Notes: generated by a model from the letters alone, not told the origin. A DNA stretch of 10,312 nucleotides from an uncultured Clostridium sp. (GCA_947426875.1 CANEFU010000024.1:1-10312); one strand, 5' to 3'. Positions 1 to 7,428 are shown, counted from the stretch's first letter. A program made the numbers and translations.

Positions 1-1
1 G

Positions 2-92
2 CCATTTAAACCCGGAATGATTGACAACCCCTTTGGCAACCGTTAAACTCGGAATCTTCGGCAACTTAAATCTGCTAGCTAGTAAAAAGTAA
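2..92 (+). other. Possible 3' end of an upstream gene, frameshifted
   Basis: Two short overlapping open frames run in from the window edge. The first, in frame from base 2, reads PFKPGMIDNPFGNR and stops at 44-46. The frame entered at about base 42 reads VKLGIFGNLNLLASKK and stops at 90-92. Dropping one C around 40-41 joins them into one C-terminus ending before TAA at 90-92. This stretch is visibly richer in G and C than the following intergenic DNA, as expected of coding sequence. I do not recognise the protein. It could equally be non-coding, so this is a tentative call. Confidence 0.25.
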
Positions 93-131
93 AAAAAGTT
101 TAAAAATCTAAAAATGGGAAATACTAATTTT

Positions 132-138
132 GAGGTGG
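132..138 (+). promoter_or_regulatory. Ribosome binding site deciding a TTG start for htrA
   Basis: GAGGTGG lies five bases before an in-frame TTG at 144. The in-frame ATG at 114 has only A/T-rich sequence and no SD before it. Translation therefore probably begins at TTG 144, giving a protein that starts with a basic Lys-rich stretch directly before the membrane anchor. Confidence 0.6.
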
Positions 139-143
139 AAAAA

Positions 144-1285
144 TTGAAAAGAAAAAAGAAAAAAAGTAATCCCAAAAAAGTAATTATAACAGGAGCCATC
201 ATAGCAATTCTTTTATGGATATTTAGTTTCTACTTATATACTACATACAATAGCATAGAAATAAATCCATCGAACTATGAAACGACAAGAACATTATCCA
301 CACCAGACACACAAATTGTGGAAGAAGCACAACAAGAAAGCAAAAAAGTAGCAGATATGATAGAAGAAACGACAAGAAAGATAGTAGGAATTTCAAAGTT
401 AAAAAGTGCAGGACATAGTATTTTATCCAAAAGTACAGAAAGTGAATTAGGATTAGGAACAGGAATGATTGTAACAGAAAATGGTTATATACTAAGTAAT
501 GAGCATGTAACAGGAGCAAAATATAGTAAATGTTACGTTACATTAGAAAATGGAAATAACTATGATGGTACCGTTGTATGGAGTGATTCTGATTTAGATT
601 TATCTATTACGAAAATAAATGCAAAAAATTTAGAATATATAAATTTAGGAGATTCTAGTCAAATTCGAGTAGGAGAAACAGTATATGCCATTCGGCAATC
701 CTATTCGGATTTGAATTTAGAAGAACCGTAACATCAGGAATTATCAGTGCTAAAAATAGAACGATAAAAATTGAAGAAACGGACAAATCATCTTATATGA
801 CAGATTTAATACAAACAGATGCAACCATTAATCCAGGCAATAGTGGAGGTCCTTTAATTTATCCTAATGGAGAAGTAATTGGAATTAATACTGTAAAAAT
901 ATCATCAGCCGAAGGAATAGGATTTGCTGTTCCAATTAATATCATTAAACCAATTATTGAAGGGTTTAAAAATACAGGAGGATTTGAAGAAGCAACCATT
1001 GGGATTTATGCTTACGACAAACAAGTAATACCCTATTTAAGTTCAAATTCAACTATCAATTTTGAAAAAGGAATCTATGTTGCTCAAATTACTAAAAATG
1101 GACCAGCAGATAATACCGAATTAAAAGAAGCAGATATTATTACTAGTATAGATAATACAGCCCTTAATACCATGAATGATTTAAGACAATATATCTATAC
1201 GAAAAAGCCCAACGATGAAGTAATCCTTAAGGTAACAAGAGGAAAAATAAACAAAGAAATAAAACTTGTTTTAGGTAAGAAATAA
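144..1285 (+). pseudogene. htrA: HtrA/DegP-family membrane-anchored serine protease, disrupted by two 1-base insertions
   Basis: Order of parts: a basic cytoplasmic tail, one membrane segment (about residues 22-45 counted from ATG 114), a trypsin-like domain and one C-terminal PDZ domain (about 1030-1280). The triad is visible: His in SNEHVTG (His codon 504-506), Asp in DSDLDLS (597-599), Ser in NPGNSGGPL (842-844). Such proteins degrade misfolded proteins outside the membrane. The open frame breaks between Asp and Ser. Reading the DNA without the C at 693 and the C at 706 restores AIGNPIGFEFRRTVTSG, the conserved HtrA strand before the Ser loop, so the lesion is two extra Cs in two ATTCGG contexts. 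As written, translation stops at 729-731 before the nucleophile, so the product is inactive. The repaired length of about 379 residues is normal for the family. Either a recent pseudogene or two sequence errors. Confidence 0.85.
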
Positions 1286-1320
1286 GGATTGAGGGACGGC
1301 CCCCAAATCCTTATTTTTTT
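1280..1320 (+). terminator. Palindrome copy 1, terminator of htrA
   Basis: A 37-bp palindrome (1280-1316) has arms AAATAAGGATT and AATCCTTATTT around a GGGACGGCCCC core and is followed by a T-run to 1320. It is a strong rho-independent terminator on the + strand. The htrA stop codon TAA (1283-1285) lies inside the left arm. It also sits 18 bp beyond the stop of the convergent M23 gene, so it may act both ways, although the - strand lacks a long T-run. It is one of two near-identical copies (see 2445-2481). Confidence 0.85.
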
Positions 1321-1334
1321 CAATCTAGTTTTTT

Positions 1335-2399
1335 CTATTCCATTAAACTATTTTCCAAAAAATCAAACTTACGTCCATAATCTTTTGTTTCCTGATTCAT
1401 TTTATAAACTTCAGAACGGTTTTTCTGTAAAAATTCTATAATCTGATAAACATCAATCCAAATTTCATTAGGACTATCCACCTGTGATTCATCAAAAATT
1501 AATTGCATACCAAAATGCAAATGGGGAACATTAATGTTATTTACATTTTCTTTTGTACTATAACCAGTCATACCAAGATAACCAATTACATCACCAGCTT
1601 TAACTGTCATACCTTCTTCTAATCCTTGAACATAAGGATGGTCTTTTCTTAGATGCGCATAATAATAATATCTTTTTGTATCAAAACTTCGAATGCCAAT
1701 TCGCCAACCACCATACTGATTCCATCCTAAATTCTCAACAATTCCAGATTCTACAGCAATAATAGGAGTACCAATACTACCCATCAAGTCATTTCCTAAA
1801 TGTGTTCTTTTGAAACCATAAGACCTAGAATTTCCAAAATCATCATAATGACTAAAAGAATAATTTTTAGCAATTGGAAGAAAAGCCTTCAACCCGTATT
1901 TTTCTTGATAGGACTTCGTACAATCTTCATTGGGAACTTCAATGGAATAATTGCCAATAAAACCTCCTAAAACAGCAGAATAACTCTCATAATAATAGTC
2001 ATAAAACTTCATATCTTGTGTTAATTCTTGTATGGTTTGACCGTTTTTTAGTTTTTCGACTAAGCTATTCAAATCTTGTGCACTAAAATTTTTGAAATTC
2101 CCCCCATTTTTACAAGATAAATAAGCCAGCAATTCAATCCAATTATAAATTACCTTTTCATTTTTATTATGAGAATCGATATCTAATTTAGCAGTTAAAT
2201 TTAAAGCTTCAGCAGAAACATTAAAATCTACCCACTTAATAAAATCCTTTTTTTCTTCTTCTTTTTCACTATTTGCAGTAGCGATAGTCAGAAAATAAAA
2301 GGAAATCATACTAGATAATAAAATAATGAAAACAAGGATAAAAATAATTAATTTTCTATTTATTTTAAAAGATTTTATTAGCAAAAGAATCCACCCCAT
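1335..2399 (-). CDS. M23-family (LytM-type) zinc metallopeptidase, membrane-anchored
   Basis: Probable cell-wall peptidase cutting peptide cross-links of peptidoglycan outside the membrane. Counted from the upstream TTG (2471), the zinc-site pattern is complete: H224-x3-D228 in HLGNDL, H273 in YAHL and H317-x-H319 in PHLHFG. The C-terminal catalytic domain spans about 205-345, preceded by an uncharacterised helical region (about 75-190) and a membrane segment (about 39-63). The start is unclear. The open frame reaches back to a TTG at 2471, but that TTG lies inside a repeated palindrome. The first ATG is at 2399, without a good SD. The interval 2400-2450 would encode a second hydrophobic segment, so the native 5' end may have been replaced by the palindrome. 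It lies after tetR in the same direction and could be read through with it, although the palindrome between them should reduce this. Confidence 0.85.
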   Translation of the reverse strand: MGWILLLIKSFKINRKLIIFILVFIILLSSMISFYFLTIATANSEKEEEKKDFIKWVDFNVSAEALNLTAKLDIDSHNKNEKVIYNWIELLAYLSCKNGGNFKNFSAQDLNSLVEKLKNGQTIQELTQDMKFYDYYYESYSAVLGGFIGNYSIEVPNEDCTKSYQEKYGLKAFLPIAKNYSFSHYDDFGNSRSYGFKRTHLGNDLMGSIGTPIIAVESGIVENLGWNQYGGWRIGIRSFDTKRYYYYAHLRKDHPYVQGLEEGMTVKAGDVIGYLGMTGYSTKENVNNINVPHLHFGMQLIFDESQVDSPNEIWIDVYQIIEFLQKNRSEVYKMNQETKDYGRKFDFLENSLME

Positions 2400-2444
2400 A
2401 CTAATATATGGAAAGAATAAAAATAATATGATATAGAATAAAAG

Positions 2445-2481
2445 AAATAAGGATTTTGGGGCCGTCCCCAAATCCTTATTT
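2445..2481. repeat. Palindrome copy 2, between tetR and the M23 gene
   Basis: A 37-bp palindrome with the same arms as 1280-1316 and a GGGGCCGTCCCC core. Its reverse complement matches copy 1 at 34 of 37 positions, so the copies lie in opposite orientation around the M23 gene. On the - strand the tetR stop codon TAA (2476-2478) falls at the same place in the arm as the htrA stop in copy 1. It can form a long stable hairpin at the tetR 3' end, probably terminating or protecting that transcript. A good T-run is absent (ATTTCTTTTA follows on the - strand), so termination would be partial. Confidence 0.8.
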
Positions 2482-3072
2482 ATTTAAAAAACTTCGTATG
2501 GTGTCATACAGATAAGGCTTATATTCTTGAATTGGTAAAGGATTTTGATACAAAATAGAATCAAAACAGGTTGAACTTACTAATTCTATAATCATAAATA
2601 AAGTGACTTTAGGATTTTTTAAGGCAATATGATTTTCTTCAACTCCTTTTAAAAATAAAGAATATAAACCGTCTTCTTTTGCTTCTTGCCTATCATATAA
2701 TCTTAGAAGTGTTTCATTATAAACACCCCAAGATAAATTCTTAGAGATGAATTTTAAAAGAAGCGGATTTTTTATTAGCTCATCAATCACATAATTGATA
2801 ATAAAAATAATTTGGTCAGAAAAATTTTGAATATAGTTTTTTCGCATTTTTGATAAAGCTTCTGAAAATAATTTTTCTGATTTTTTTGTGATTAGAACAT
2901 CACGAATTTCATATTTATCTTTAAAATACAAATAAAAGGTACCTTTTGCTACTTTAGCATTATCCACAATATCTTGAATGGAAGTACTTTTAATTCCCTT
3001 TTCTGTAAATAACTTAAAAGCCGTTTCTAATAATCTAGTTTCTTTGTCTGTTTTTTGCTCCATAATTCCCAT
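2476..3072 (-). CDS. TetR-family transcriptional repressor
   Basis: A 198-residue protein, normal for TetR regulators. The N-terminal helix-turn-helix is about residues 10-56: ETAFKLFTEKGIKSTSIQDI, then a recognition-helix region with KGTFYLYFKDK, the family signature. The C-terminal helical ligand domain (about 70-198) is not recognisable beyond the family. The ATG at 3072 has a GGAGG SD six bases upstream; a second ATG three codons in is less well placed. The gene is divergent from the MMPL exporter, and two matching palindromic operators lie over the exporter promoter, so it very probably represses that operon and is induced by an exported or membrane-active compound. The operators lie upstream of its own -35, so autoregulation is possible. 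The arrangement resembles FarR/FarE of Staphylococcus aureus; that comparison is by architecture only. Confidence 0.92.
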   Translation of the reverse strand: MGIMEQKTDKETRLLETAFKLFTEKGIKSTSIQDIVDNAKVAKGTFYLYFKDKYEIRDVLITKKSEKLFSEALSKMRKNYIQNFSDQIIFIINYVIDELIKNPLLLKFISKNLSWGVYNETLLRLYDRQEAKEDGLYSLFLKGVEENHIALKNPKVTLFMIIELVSSTCFDSILYQNPLPIQEYKPYLYDTIRSFLNK

Positions 3073-3099
3073 AGCAATCCTCCACTAATTGATAAATCT

Positions 3100-3128
3100 A
3101 TTATGGCATAAAATGAAAAAATAAGCAA
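3100..3128 (-). promoter_or_regulatory. Probable promoter of tetR
   Basis: On the - strand TTGCTT (3123-3128) and CATAAT (3100-3105) are separated by exactly 17 bases, giving a start site about 20 bases before the SD of tetR. The nearest operator (3147-3159) lies about 20 bp upstream of this -35. Confidence 0.5.
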
Positions 3129-3145
3129 TAAAAATATAAAAAGTA

Positions 3146-3174
3146 TTGACCAATGGTCAGAAAAGTAATATAAT
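3146..3174 (+). promoter_or_regulatory. Promoter of the MMPL operon
   Basis: TTGACC (3146-3151), a 17-base spacer and a perfect TATAAT (3169-3174). This strong sigma-A-type promoter gives a start near 3181 and a 5' leader of about 75-80 bases. The -35 is overlapped by one palindromic operator and the start site by another, so it should be strong when derepressed. Confidence 0.85.
3147..3159. promoter_or_regulatory. TetR operator O1 (over the -35)
   Basis: TGACCAATGGTCA is a perfect 6-1-6 palindrome sharing five bases with the -35 hexamer. Its half-site TGACC recurs in O2, 36 bp downstream centre to centre. Binding by the divergently encoded TetR protein would block RNA polymerase. The match of regulator to site is inferred from position and symmetry. 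Confidence 0.8.
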
Positions 3175-3182
3175 ATTAAAAG

Positions 3183-3195
3183 TGACCAACGGTCA
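3183..3195. promoter_or_regulatory. TetR operator O2 (at the transcription start)
   Basis: TGACCAACGGTCA has the same half-sites as O1 with a 5-3-5 symmetry. It sits at about +1 to +13 of the MMPL promoter. O1 and O2 together bracket the -10, an arrangement expected for tight repression. Confidence 0.75.
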
Positions 3196-3258
3196 TTTTG
3201 AAACAATAATAGCTTTTTTACTTAAATAGCCATTAAAAAAGAAAGGAAGGAAAGTTAG

Positions 3259-5313
3259 ATGCTTAAATTTGGAGAATTTGTATGTAAGCATAAAAAGACA
3301 ATATTAATCGTAGCACTTCTTTTGTTAATACCATCCATAATAGGAATGAAACTAACAAGAATCAACTATGATATTTTAGTTTATTTACCCGAAGATATTG
3401 AAACTATTCAAGGAGAAAATATCCTATCAGAAGAATTTAACATGGGTGCATTTTCAATGATTGTGTTAGAAAACATGCCAACAAAAGAGATTTTGCAATT
3501 AGAAGATAAGATGAAAGAAATAGATAATGTAGAAAAAGTCATTGGAATAGCAGATGTAATAGGAACCAGTATACCAATAGAAATGATACCAGAAGAAATA
3601 AAAGATAAAATTTATAAAGAAGGATATACCATATTATTAGCTACCTTTAAAGATAGTATATCATCAGACAAGACAATGGAAACAATTGAAACATTAAGAG
3701 AGATAACAAATGAGCAATGTAAAATAAGTGGAATGTCAGCTACTGTATTGGATACAAGAAATTTAGCCAACTCTGAAATTGCTATCTATGTAATCATAGC
3801 AGTAGTACTATGTATTATCATATTGCAATTAGCATTAGACTCTTATGCAGCACCTATATTTTTATTATTAAACATAGGAATTGCTATATTATATAACATG
3901 GGAAGCAATATTTTCTTGGGAGAAATATCTTATATTACCAAAGCAATTAGTGCCGTACTTCAACTGGGCGTAACAATGGACTTTGCTATTTTCTTATATC
4001 ACAGTTATAAGGAGGAACAAAAAAATAAGTCAAACAAAAATGAAGCGATGGCACATGCCATTAGCAAAACAATGGTATCTGTTATAGGAAGTTCATTAAC
4101 TACAATTGCTGGATTTTTAGCACTTTGTAGTATGGACTTAACACTAGGAAAAGATATAGGAATTGTAATGGCAAAAGGAGTATTGTTAGGTGTTATCTGT
4201 GTAATAACTGTTTTACCAGCAATGATACTAACCTTTGACAAATGGATAGAAAAAACAAAACATAAAGAAATCTTACCAAGATTTGAAAGAATTAAAAACT
4301 TTAATATGAAACATTATAAAGCAATTATAGTACTATTCGTTATTATCTTACCAATAGCGTTTTATGGATATCATCATACAGAAGTATATTATAACCTAGA
4401 TAAATCCTTACCAGCAACCCTAAAAAGTGTAGAAGCCAATAATACCTTACAAGAAAAATTTAATGTTGTATCAGCACAAGTATTATTAGTAGATAAAGAC
4501 ATACCAGATTATAAAGTAAATGAAATGTTAGATAAAATAGAAGAAGTAGAAGGAATTGAATGGACACTGGGCTATTCAAAAATAGCAGGATTAATGCCAG
4601 AAGCTATTTTACCAGAAGATATCAAATCGGTATTTGAAAATGATAACTACCAAATGATAATCATTAATTCAAAATATGAAATGGCAACCGATGAATTAAA
4701 CAATCAAATTGCAACATTAAATAGCATGATAAAACAATATGATGAAAAAGCCATATTAGCGGGAGAAGGACCGCTCATGAAGGACTTAGTAGAAATAAGC
4801 AATCATGATTTTAATAGTGTTAATGTGGTATCCATCGGTGTTATATTTATATTAATGATAATCGTATTAAAATCCATTTCATTGCCAATTATTTTAATTG
4901 CAGTGATAGAATTTGCTATATTTATCAATATGGGAATACCATTCTACACAAACACAACTCTGCCATTTGTTGCTTCTATTGTAATTGGAACCATACAGTT
5001 AGGAGCTACTATAGATTATGCCATATTAATTACCACAAAATATATTGGCAATAGAAAAGAAGGAAAAGAGAGAAAAGAAGCGGTAGAGGAAGCACTGGGA
5101 AGTTCGATTAGTTCCATTGTCGTTAGTGGATTATGCTTTTTTGGGGCAACCTTTGGAGTAGGAGGTTATTCTAAAATAGAAATGATTAGCTCATTATGTA
5201 CGCTAATGGCAAGGGGAGCTATTATTAGTATGATTGTGGTTATTACTGTATTACCAGCATTTTTAATGGTATTTGATAAATTGATTTGTAAAACAACGAG
5301 TAAGATGAAATGA
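3259..5313 (+). CDS. MMPL/RND-superfamily exporter, 12 membrane segments
   Basis: A 684-residue integral membrane protein built as two homologous halves. Each half has one membrane helix (TM1 about 13-30, TM7 about 354-370), a large extracellular loop (about 31-172 and 371-515) and five further helices. The RND signature occurs twice: QLGVTMDFAIF with D241 and QLGATIDYAI with D586, the acidic residues expected in proton coupling. Family members export lipids, fatty acids or other amphiphiles with proton-motive force. The ATG follows an AGGAAGG SD at 8 bases. The stop overlaps the next ATG by four bases, so the downstream secreted protein is co-expressed and is probably a partner. Repression by the divergent TetR protein is indicated by operators at 3147-3195. 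The substrate cannot be read from the sequence. Low-GC Gram-positive MMPL proteins of this length are common; nothing is missing. Confidence 0.93.
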   Translation: MLKFGEFVCKHKKTILIVALLLLIPSIIGMKLTRINYDILVYLPEDIETIQGENILSEEFNMGAFSMIVLENMPTKEILQLEDKMKEIDNVEKVIGIADVIGTSIPIEMIPEEIKDKIYKEGYTILLATFKDSISSDKTMETIETLREITNEQCKISGMSATVLDTRNLANSEIAIYVIIAVVLCIIILQLALDSYAAPIFLLLNIGIAILYNMGSNIFLGEISYITKAISAVLQLGVTMDFAIFLYHSYKEEQKNKSNKNEAMAHAISKTMVSVIGSSLTTIAGFLALCSMDLTLGKDIGIVMAKGVLLGVICVITVLPAMILTFDKWIEKTKHKEILPRFERIKNFNMKHYKAIIVLFVIILPIAFYGYHHTEVYYNLDKSLPATLKSVEANNTLQEKFNVVSAQVLLVDKDIPDYKVNEMLDKIEEVEGIEWTLGYSKIAGLMPEAILPEDIKSVFENDNYQMIIINSKYEMATDELNNQIATLNSMIKQYDEKAILAGEGPLMKDLVEISNHDFNSVNVVSIGVIFILMIIVLKSISLPIILIAVIEFAIFINMGIPFYTNTTLPFVASIVIGTIQLGATIDYAILITTKYIGNRKEGKERKEAVEEALGSSISSIVVSGLCFFGATFGVGGYSKIEMISSLCTLMARGAIISMIVVITVLPAFLMVFDKLICKTTSKMK

Positions 5314-5333
5314 AAAAGAAAGAAGGAATGAAA

Positions 5334-7103
5334 ATGAAATCAAAAATAAAAACTAAAATAATTTCATGTGCCTTATTAAGCACTATGTGTAGTTACACGT
5401 TACCAGTCTTTGCTTTTACAAAAGAGGAAACAGTCTATTCTAAACTAGATAGTGAAGGAAAAACGTATCAAACCTTAGTCAGTACTCATCTTGAAAACAA
5501 GGAAAAATCAGAAGAAATCCATGATATAACAGATTTATTTAATATTAAAAACACAAATGGAGAAGAAGAATTTACACAAGAAGGAAATTCATTAATATGG
5601 AAAGCTGATAAAAAAGATATTTATTATCAAGGAGAAAGCCAAAAAGAATTACCAATTGAATGTAAAATGAAATACGAATTAGACGGAAAAGAAGTAAAAG
5701 CAGAAGAAATATTAGGAAAATCAGGTCATGTAAAAATAACAATACAATATAGGAATAAAGAAGAACACCTTGTAAATATGAATGGACAGAACCAAAAAAT
5801 GTATACTCCTTTTGTAGTGGTTGCAGGAACCATTTTACAAAATGATAATAACAAAAATATAGAAATATCAAGTGGAAAAATTATCAATGATGGAAGCAAA
5901 AGTATAGCAGTGGGAATAGCATTGCCTGGATTACAAGAGAGTTTAAAGGTTAACCCATCTGATATAGAAATACCAAATAATATTGAAATTACTATGGATA
6001 CAGAAAACTTTGAATGTGGAAATATTATTACTTTTGTCACGCCAAAAGTCTTAGAAGAAGAAGACCTAAGCATTTTTAATCAATTCCATAAAATGTATGA
6101 GCAAGTAAACACATTAGAAACGGCAAGTAATCAAATACAAGAAGGAAGTCAGTCACTAGTAGATGGAACCAAGCAATTAGCATCAGGAACAAAGGAGCTA
6201 AAAGAAGGAACCGATACAGCGTATCAAGGAGCGAAACAAATAAAAGCAGAAGTAGCAAAAGCAACGAAGCAATTAGTAAATGACAAAAGTGAAGCCTTAG
6301 ACCAAACCACATTAAATGCAATTGGAGAAAAAGCAAAACAAGTGGCAAATCTATCAGACACACAAAAAGCCCAAATTGGAAACCAAGCTGTTAGTCAAGT
6401 AGCAGAGTTGACTTTGACACAAGCACAAAAACAACAAATAGCAGCCAATGTAAAAGCAGGATTAGAAGCAAATGCTAATTATAAGGCTTTACCAGCAGAG
6501 CAACAAGCTATGGTTTTACAATTTTCACAAAACTCAGCCATAGCAGCAGCACAAACAACAGCACAAGAAACCGCTAAAAAAGTAGCGAATCAAACGGCAC
6601 GACAAGTGGCGCAACAAACAGCGATACAAGTAGCGGCTACAACAGCTCAATCTGTAGCAAAAGAAGTAGCAAACCAAGTGAAAACAACAGCACAAAATCA
6701 AGTGATTACGCAAATGAATACGTTAGGGGAAGGTCTAAATCAATTAACCAATGGATTAGGAAGTCTAAACAAGGGAACCAATGCTTTACAAAATGGAGCA
6801 AATGAATTAAATCAAGGTGCTAATACATTGGCACAGGGAATCAGAAGCTTTAATGAGGAAGGAATTAAGAAAATTTGTAATTTTATAAATGGAGATATAA
6901 AAGAAACGAGTGAACGAGTTGAAAAATTAACAGAATTGTCAAAAGAGTATAATCATTTTACTATGTTAAATGGAGATAATAGTGGAAATGTCAAGTTTAT
7001 TATGATTATAGATGCCATTAAAAAACAAGAGAATAAGGAGGAAACAAAGGAGCCAGTAATTTTACCAACAGAAAAAGAAAAAATAGAAAAGAGTTTAAAA
7101 TAA
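5334..7103 (+). CDS. Secreted coiled-coil partner of the MMPL exporter (YhgE-like heptads)
   Basis: About 589 residues from the chosen start. The open frame begins at ATG 5310, overlapping the exporter stop, but an AGAAGGA SD (5321-5327) sits six bases before ATG 5334. Counting from 5310, a signal peptide (about 9-35, probable cut after PVFA) leads to a beta-rich domain (about 37-245), including KDIYYQG and GKSGHVKITIQY. A long helical part has LxxG-type heptads (about 278-310 and 471-512) flanking an Ala/Gln-rich stretch (about 360-465). The heptads resemble those of YhgE/phage-infection-type proteins, which are often encoded beside MMPL exporters. A role as extracellular adaptor or periplasm-spanning rod for the exporter is inference. 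There is no C-terminal membrane segment or sorting motif; it ends in a charged tail. Confidence 0.85.
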   Translation: MKSKIKTKIISCALLSTMCSYTLPVFAFTKEETVYSKLDSEGKTYQTLVSTHLENKEKSEEIHDITDLFNIKNTNGEEEFTQEGNSLIWKADKKDIYYQGESQKELPIECKMKYELDGKEVKAEEILGKSGHVKITIQYRNKEEHLVNMNGQNQKMYTPFVVVAGTILQNDNNKNIEISSGKIINDGSKSIAVGIALPGLQESLKVNPSDIEIPNNIEITMDTENFECGNIITFVTPKVLEEEDLSIFNQFHKMYEQVNTLETASNQIQEGSQSLVDGTKQLASGTKELKEGTDTAYQGAKQIKAEVAKATKQLVNDKSEALDQTTLNAIGEKAKQVANLSDTQKAQIGNQAVSQVAELTLTQAQKQQIAANVKAGLEANANYKALPAEQQAMVLQFSQNSAIAAAQTTAQETAKKVANQTARQVAQQTAIQVAATTAQSVAKEVANQVKTTAQNQVITQMNTLGEGLNQLTNGLGSLNKGTNALQNGANELNQGANTLAQGIRSFNEEGIKKICNFINGDIKETSERVEKLTELSKEYNHFTMLNGDNSGNVKFIMIIDAIKKQENKEETKEPVILPTEKEKIEKSLK

Positions 7104-7117
7104 TCTAAAAACAAATT

Positions 7118-7143
7118 AAGGAGCTTGTAAAAAGCTCCTTTTT
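7118..7143 (+). terminator. Terminator of the MMPL operon
   Basis: AAGGAGCTT and AAGCTCCTT form a perfect 9-bp stem around a GTAAA loop, followed by TTT, just 14 bases after the stop of the secreted protein gene. The T-run is short, but the run of paired Ts continues it (five in all). Confidence 0.85.
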
Positions 7144-7296
7144 CTGGTCAGGCGAAATGATTTGCTAAGCTCAAAAGTGATGATTTATTTTTGCTTTTGA
7201 AAACTACTAAAAAATTATAATGCAGTTAGTAATTATTTATATTACTTTTTCCTTTCCATATTTTGTCTTTTTATAATCTATCCTATTATTTTATAT
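7144..7296. other. AT-rich spacer with no gene
   Basis: No ORF with an SD was found on either strand. It holds an inverted TCAAAAG/CTTTTGA pair (about 7169-7200) with a long loop and no T-run, which I cannot assign to a function. Confidence 0.5.
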
Positions 7297-7325
7297 TTGA
7301 CAAATTAATAAAAAGATGTTATCAT
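7297..7325 (+). promoter_or_regulatory. Promoter of the putative antisense RNA
   Basis: A perfect TTGACA (7297-7302), a 17-base spacer and TATCAT (7320-7325) preceded by TG as an extended -10. This is among the best promoters in the window. No SD-preceded ORF follows; a terminator appears about 50 bases after the predicted start, so it should make a short RNA. Confidence 0.7.
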
Positions 7326-7350
7326 ATAATTACATTAAACAATGTACCTT

Positions 7351-7364
7351 AGGTCAGGTTGTGT
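7351..7364 (+). repeat. Direct repeat, copy in the antisense RNA
   Basis: AGGTCAGGTTGTGT, identical to 7583-7596, 232 bp apart. The two copies are transcribed from opposite strands, so this direct repeat creates complementary transcripts. It has more G and C than the surrounding DNA, which makes chance identity unlikely. Confidence 0.85.
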
Positions 7365-7377
7365 ATATTGTTTGCTC

Positions 7378-7406
7378 GTAGTGTACCGTAATACACTACT
7401 TTTTTT
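7378..7406 (+). terminator. Terminator of the putative antisense RNA
   Basis: GTAGTGT (7378-7384) and ACACTAC (7393-7399) form a perfect 7-bp stem with an ACCGTAAT loop, followed by seven Ts (7400-7406). Confidence 0.8.
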
Positions 7407-7428
7407 ATGCTCAAATTTTATGCTCAAA
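7403..7428. repeat. Perfect 13-bp tandem duplication
   Basis: TTTTATGCTCAAA occurs twice head to tail (7403-7415 and 7416-7428), between the terminators of the two convergent transcripts. Probably a slippage duplication; no function is evident. Confidence 0.8.

Larger units (their letters stand above)
7332..7406 (+). ncRNA. Putative ~75-nt antisense RNA against a 36-codon ORF
   Basis: The predicted transcript runs from about 7332 to a rho-independent terminator ending at 7406. Its first hairpin pairs AAACAAT (7337-7343) with ATTGTTT (7367-7373) and exposes a 23-base loop carrying AGGTCAGGTTGTGT (7351-7364). The same 14 bases recur at 7583-7596, where they are the complement of codons 2-6 of the small - strand ORF, so the loop can base-pair with that mRNA right beside its start codon. 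A second block, TTTGCTC (7371-7377), can pair with GGGCAAA at the SD of the same mRNA, with one G-U pair. A hairpin with a large recognition loop plus a terminator hairpin is typical of antisense RNAs of type I toxin-antitoxin and plasmid-control systems. No transcript is proven. Confidence 0.6.

Noticed and set aside
5572..6363. Hydrophobic - strand open frames opposite the secreted protein gene
   Set aside because: They are Leu/Phe-rich antisense shadows of Lys/Glu/Gln codons, lacking SDs and promoters. The same holds for 241-519, 4005-4241 and 8651-8863.
7346..7354. ACCTTAGGT mini-palindrome in the small RNA loop as a binding site
   Set aside because: Too short to support a separate site; it lies partly within the recognition loop.
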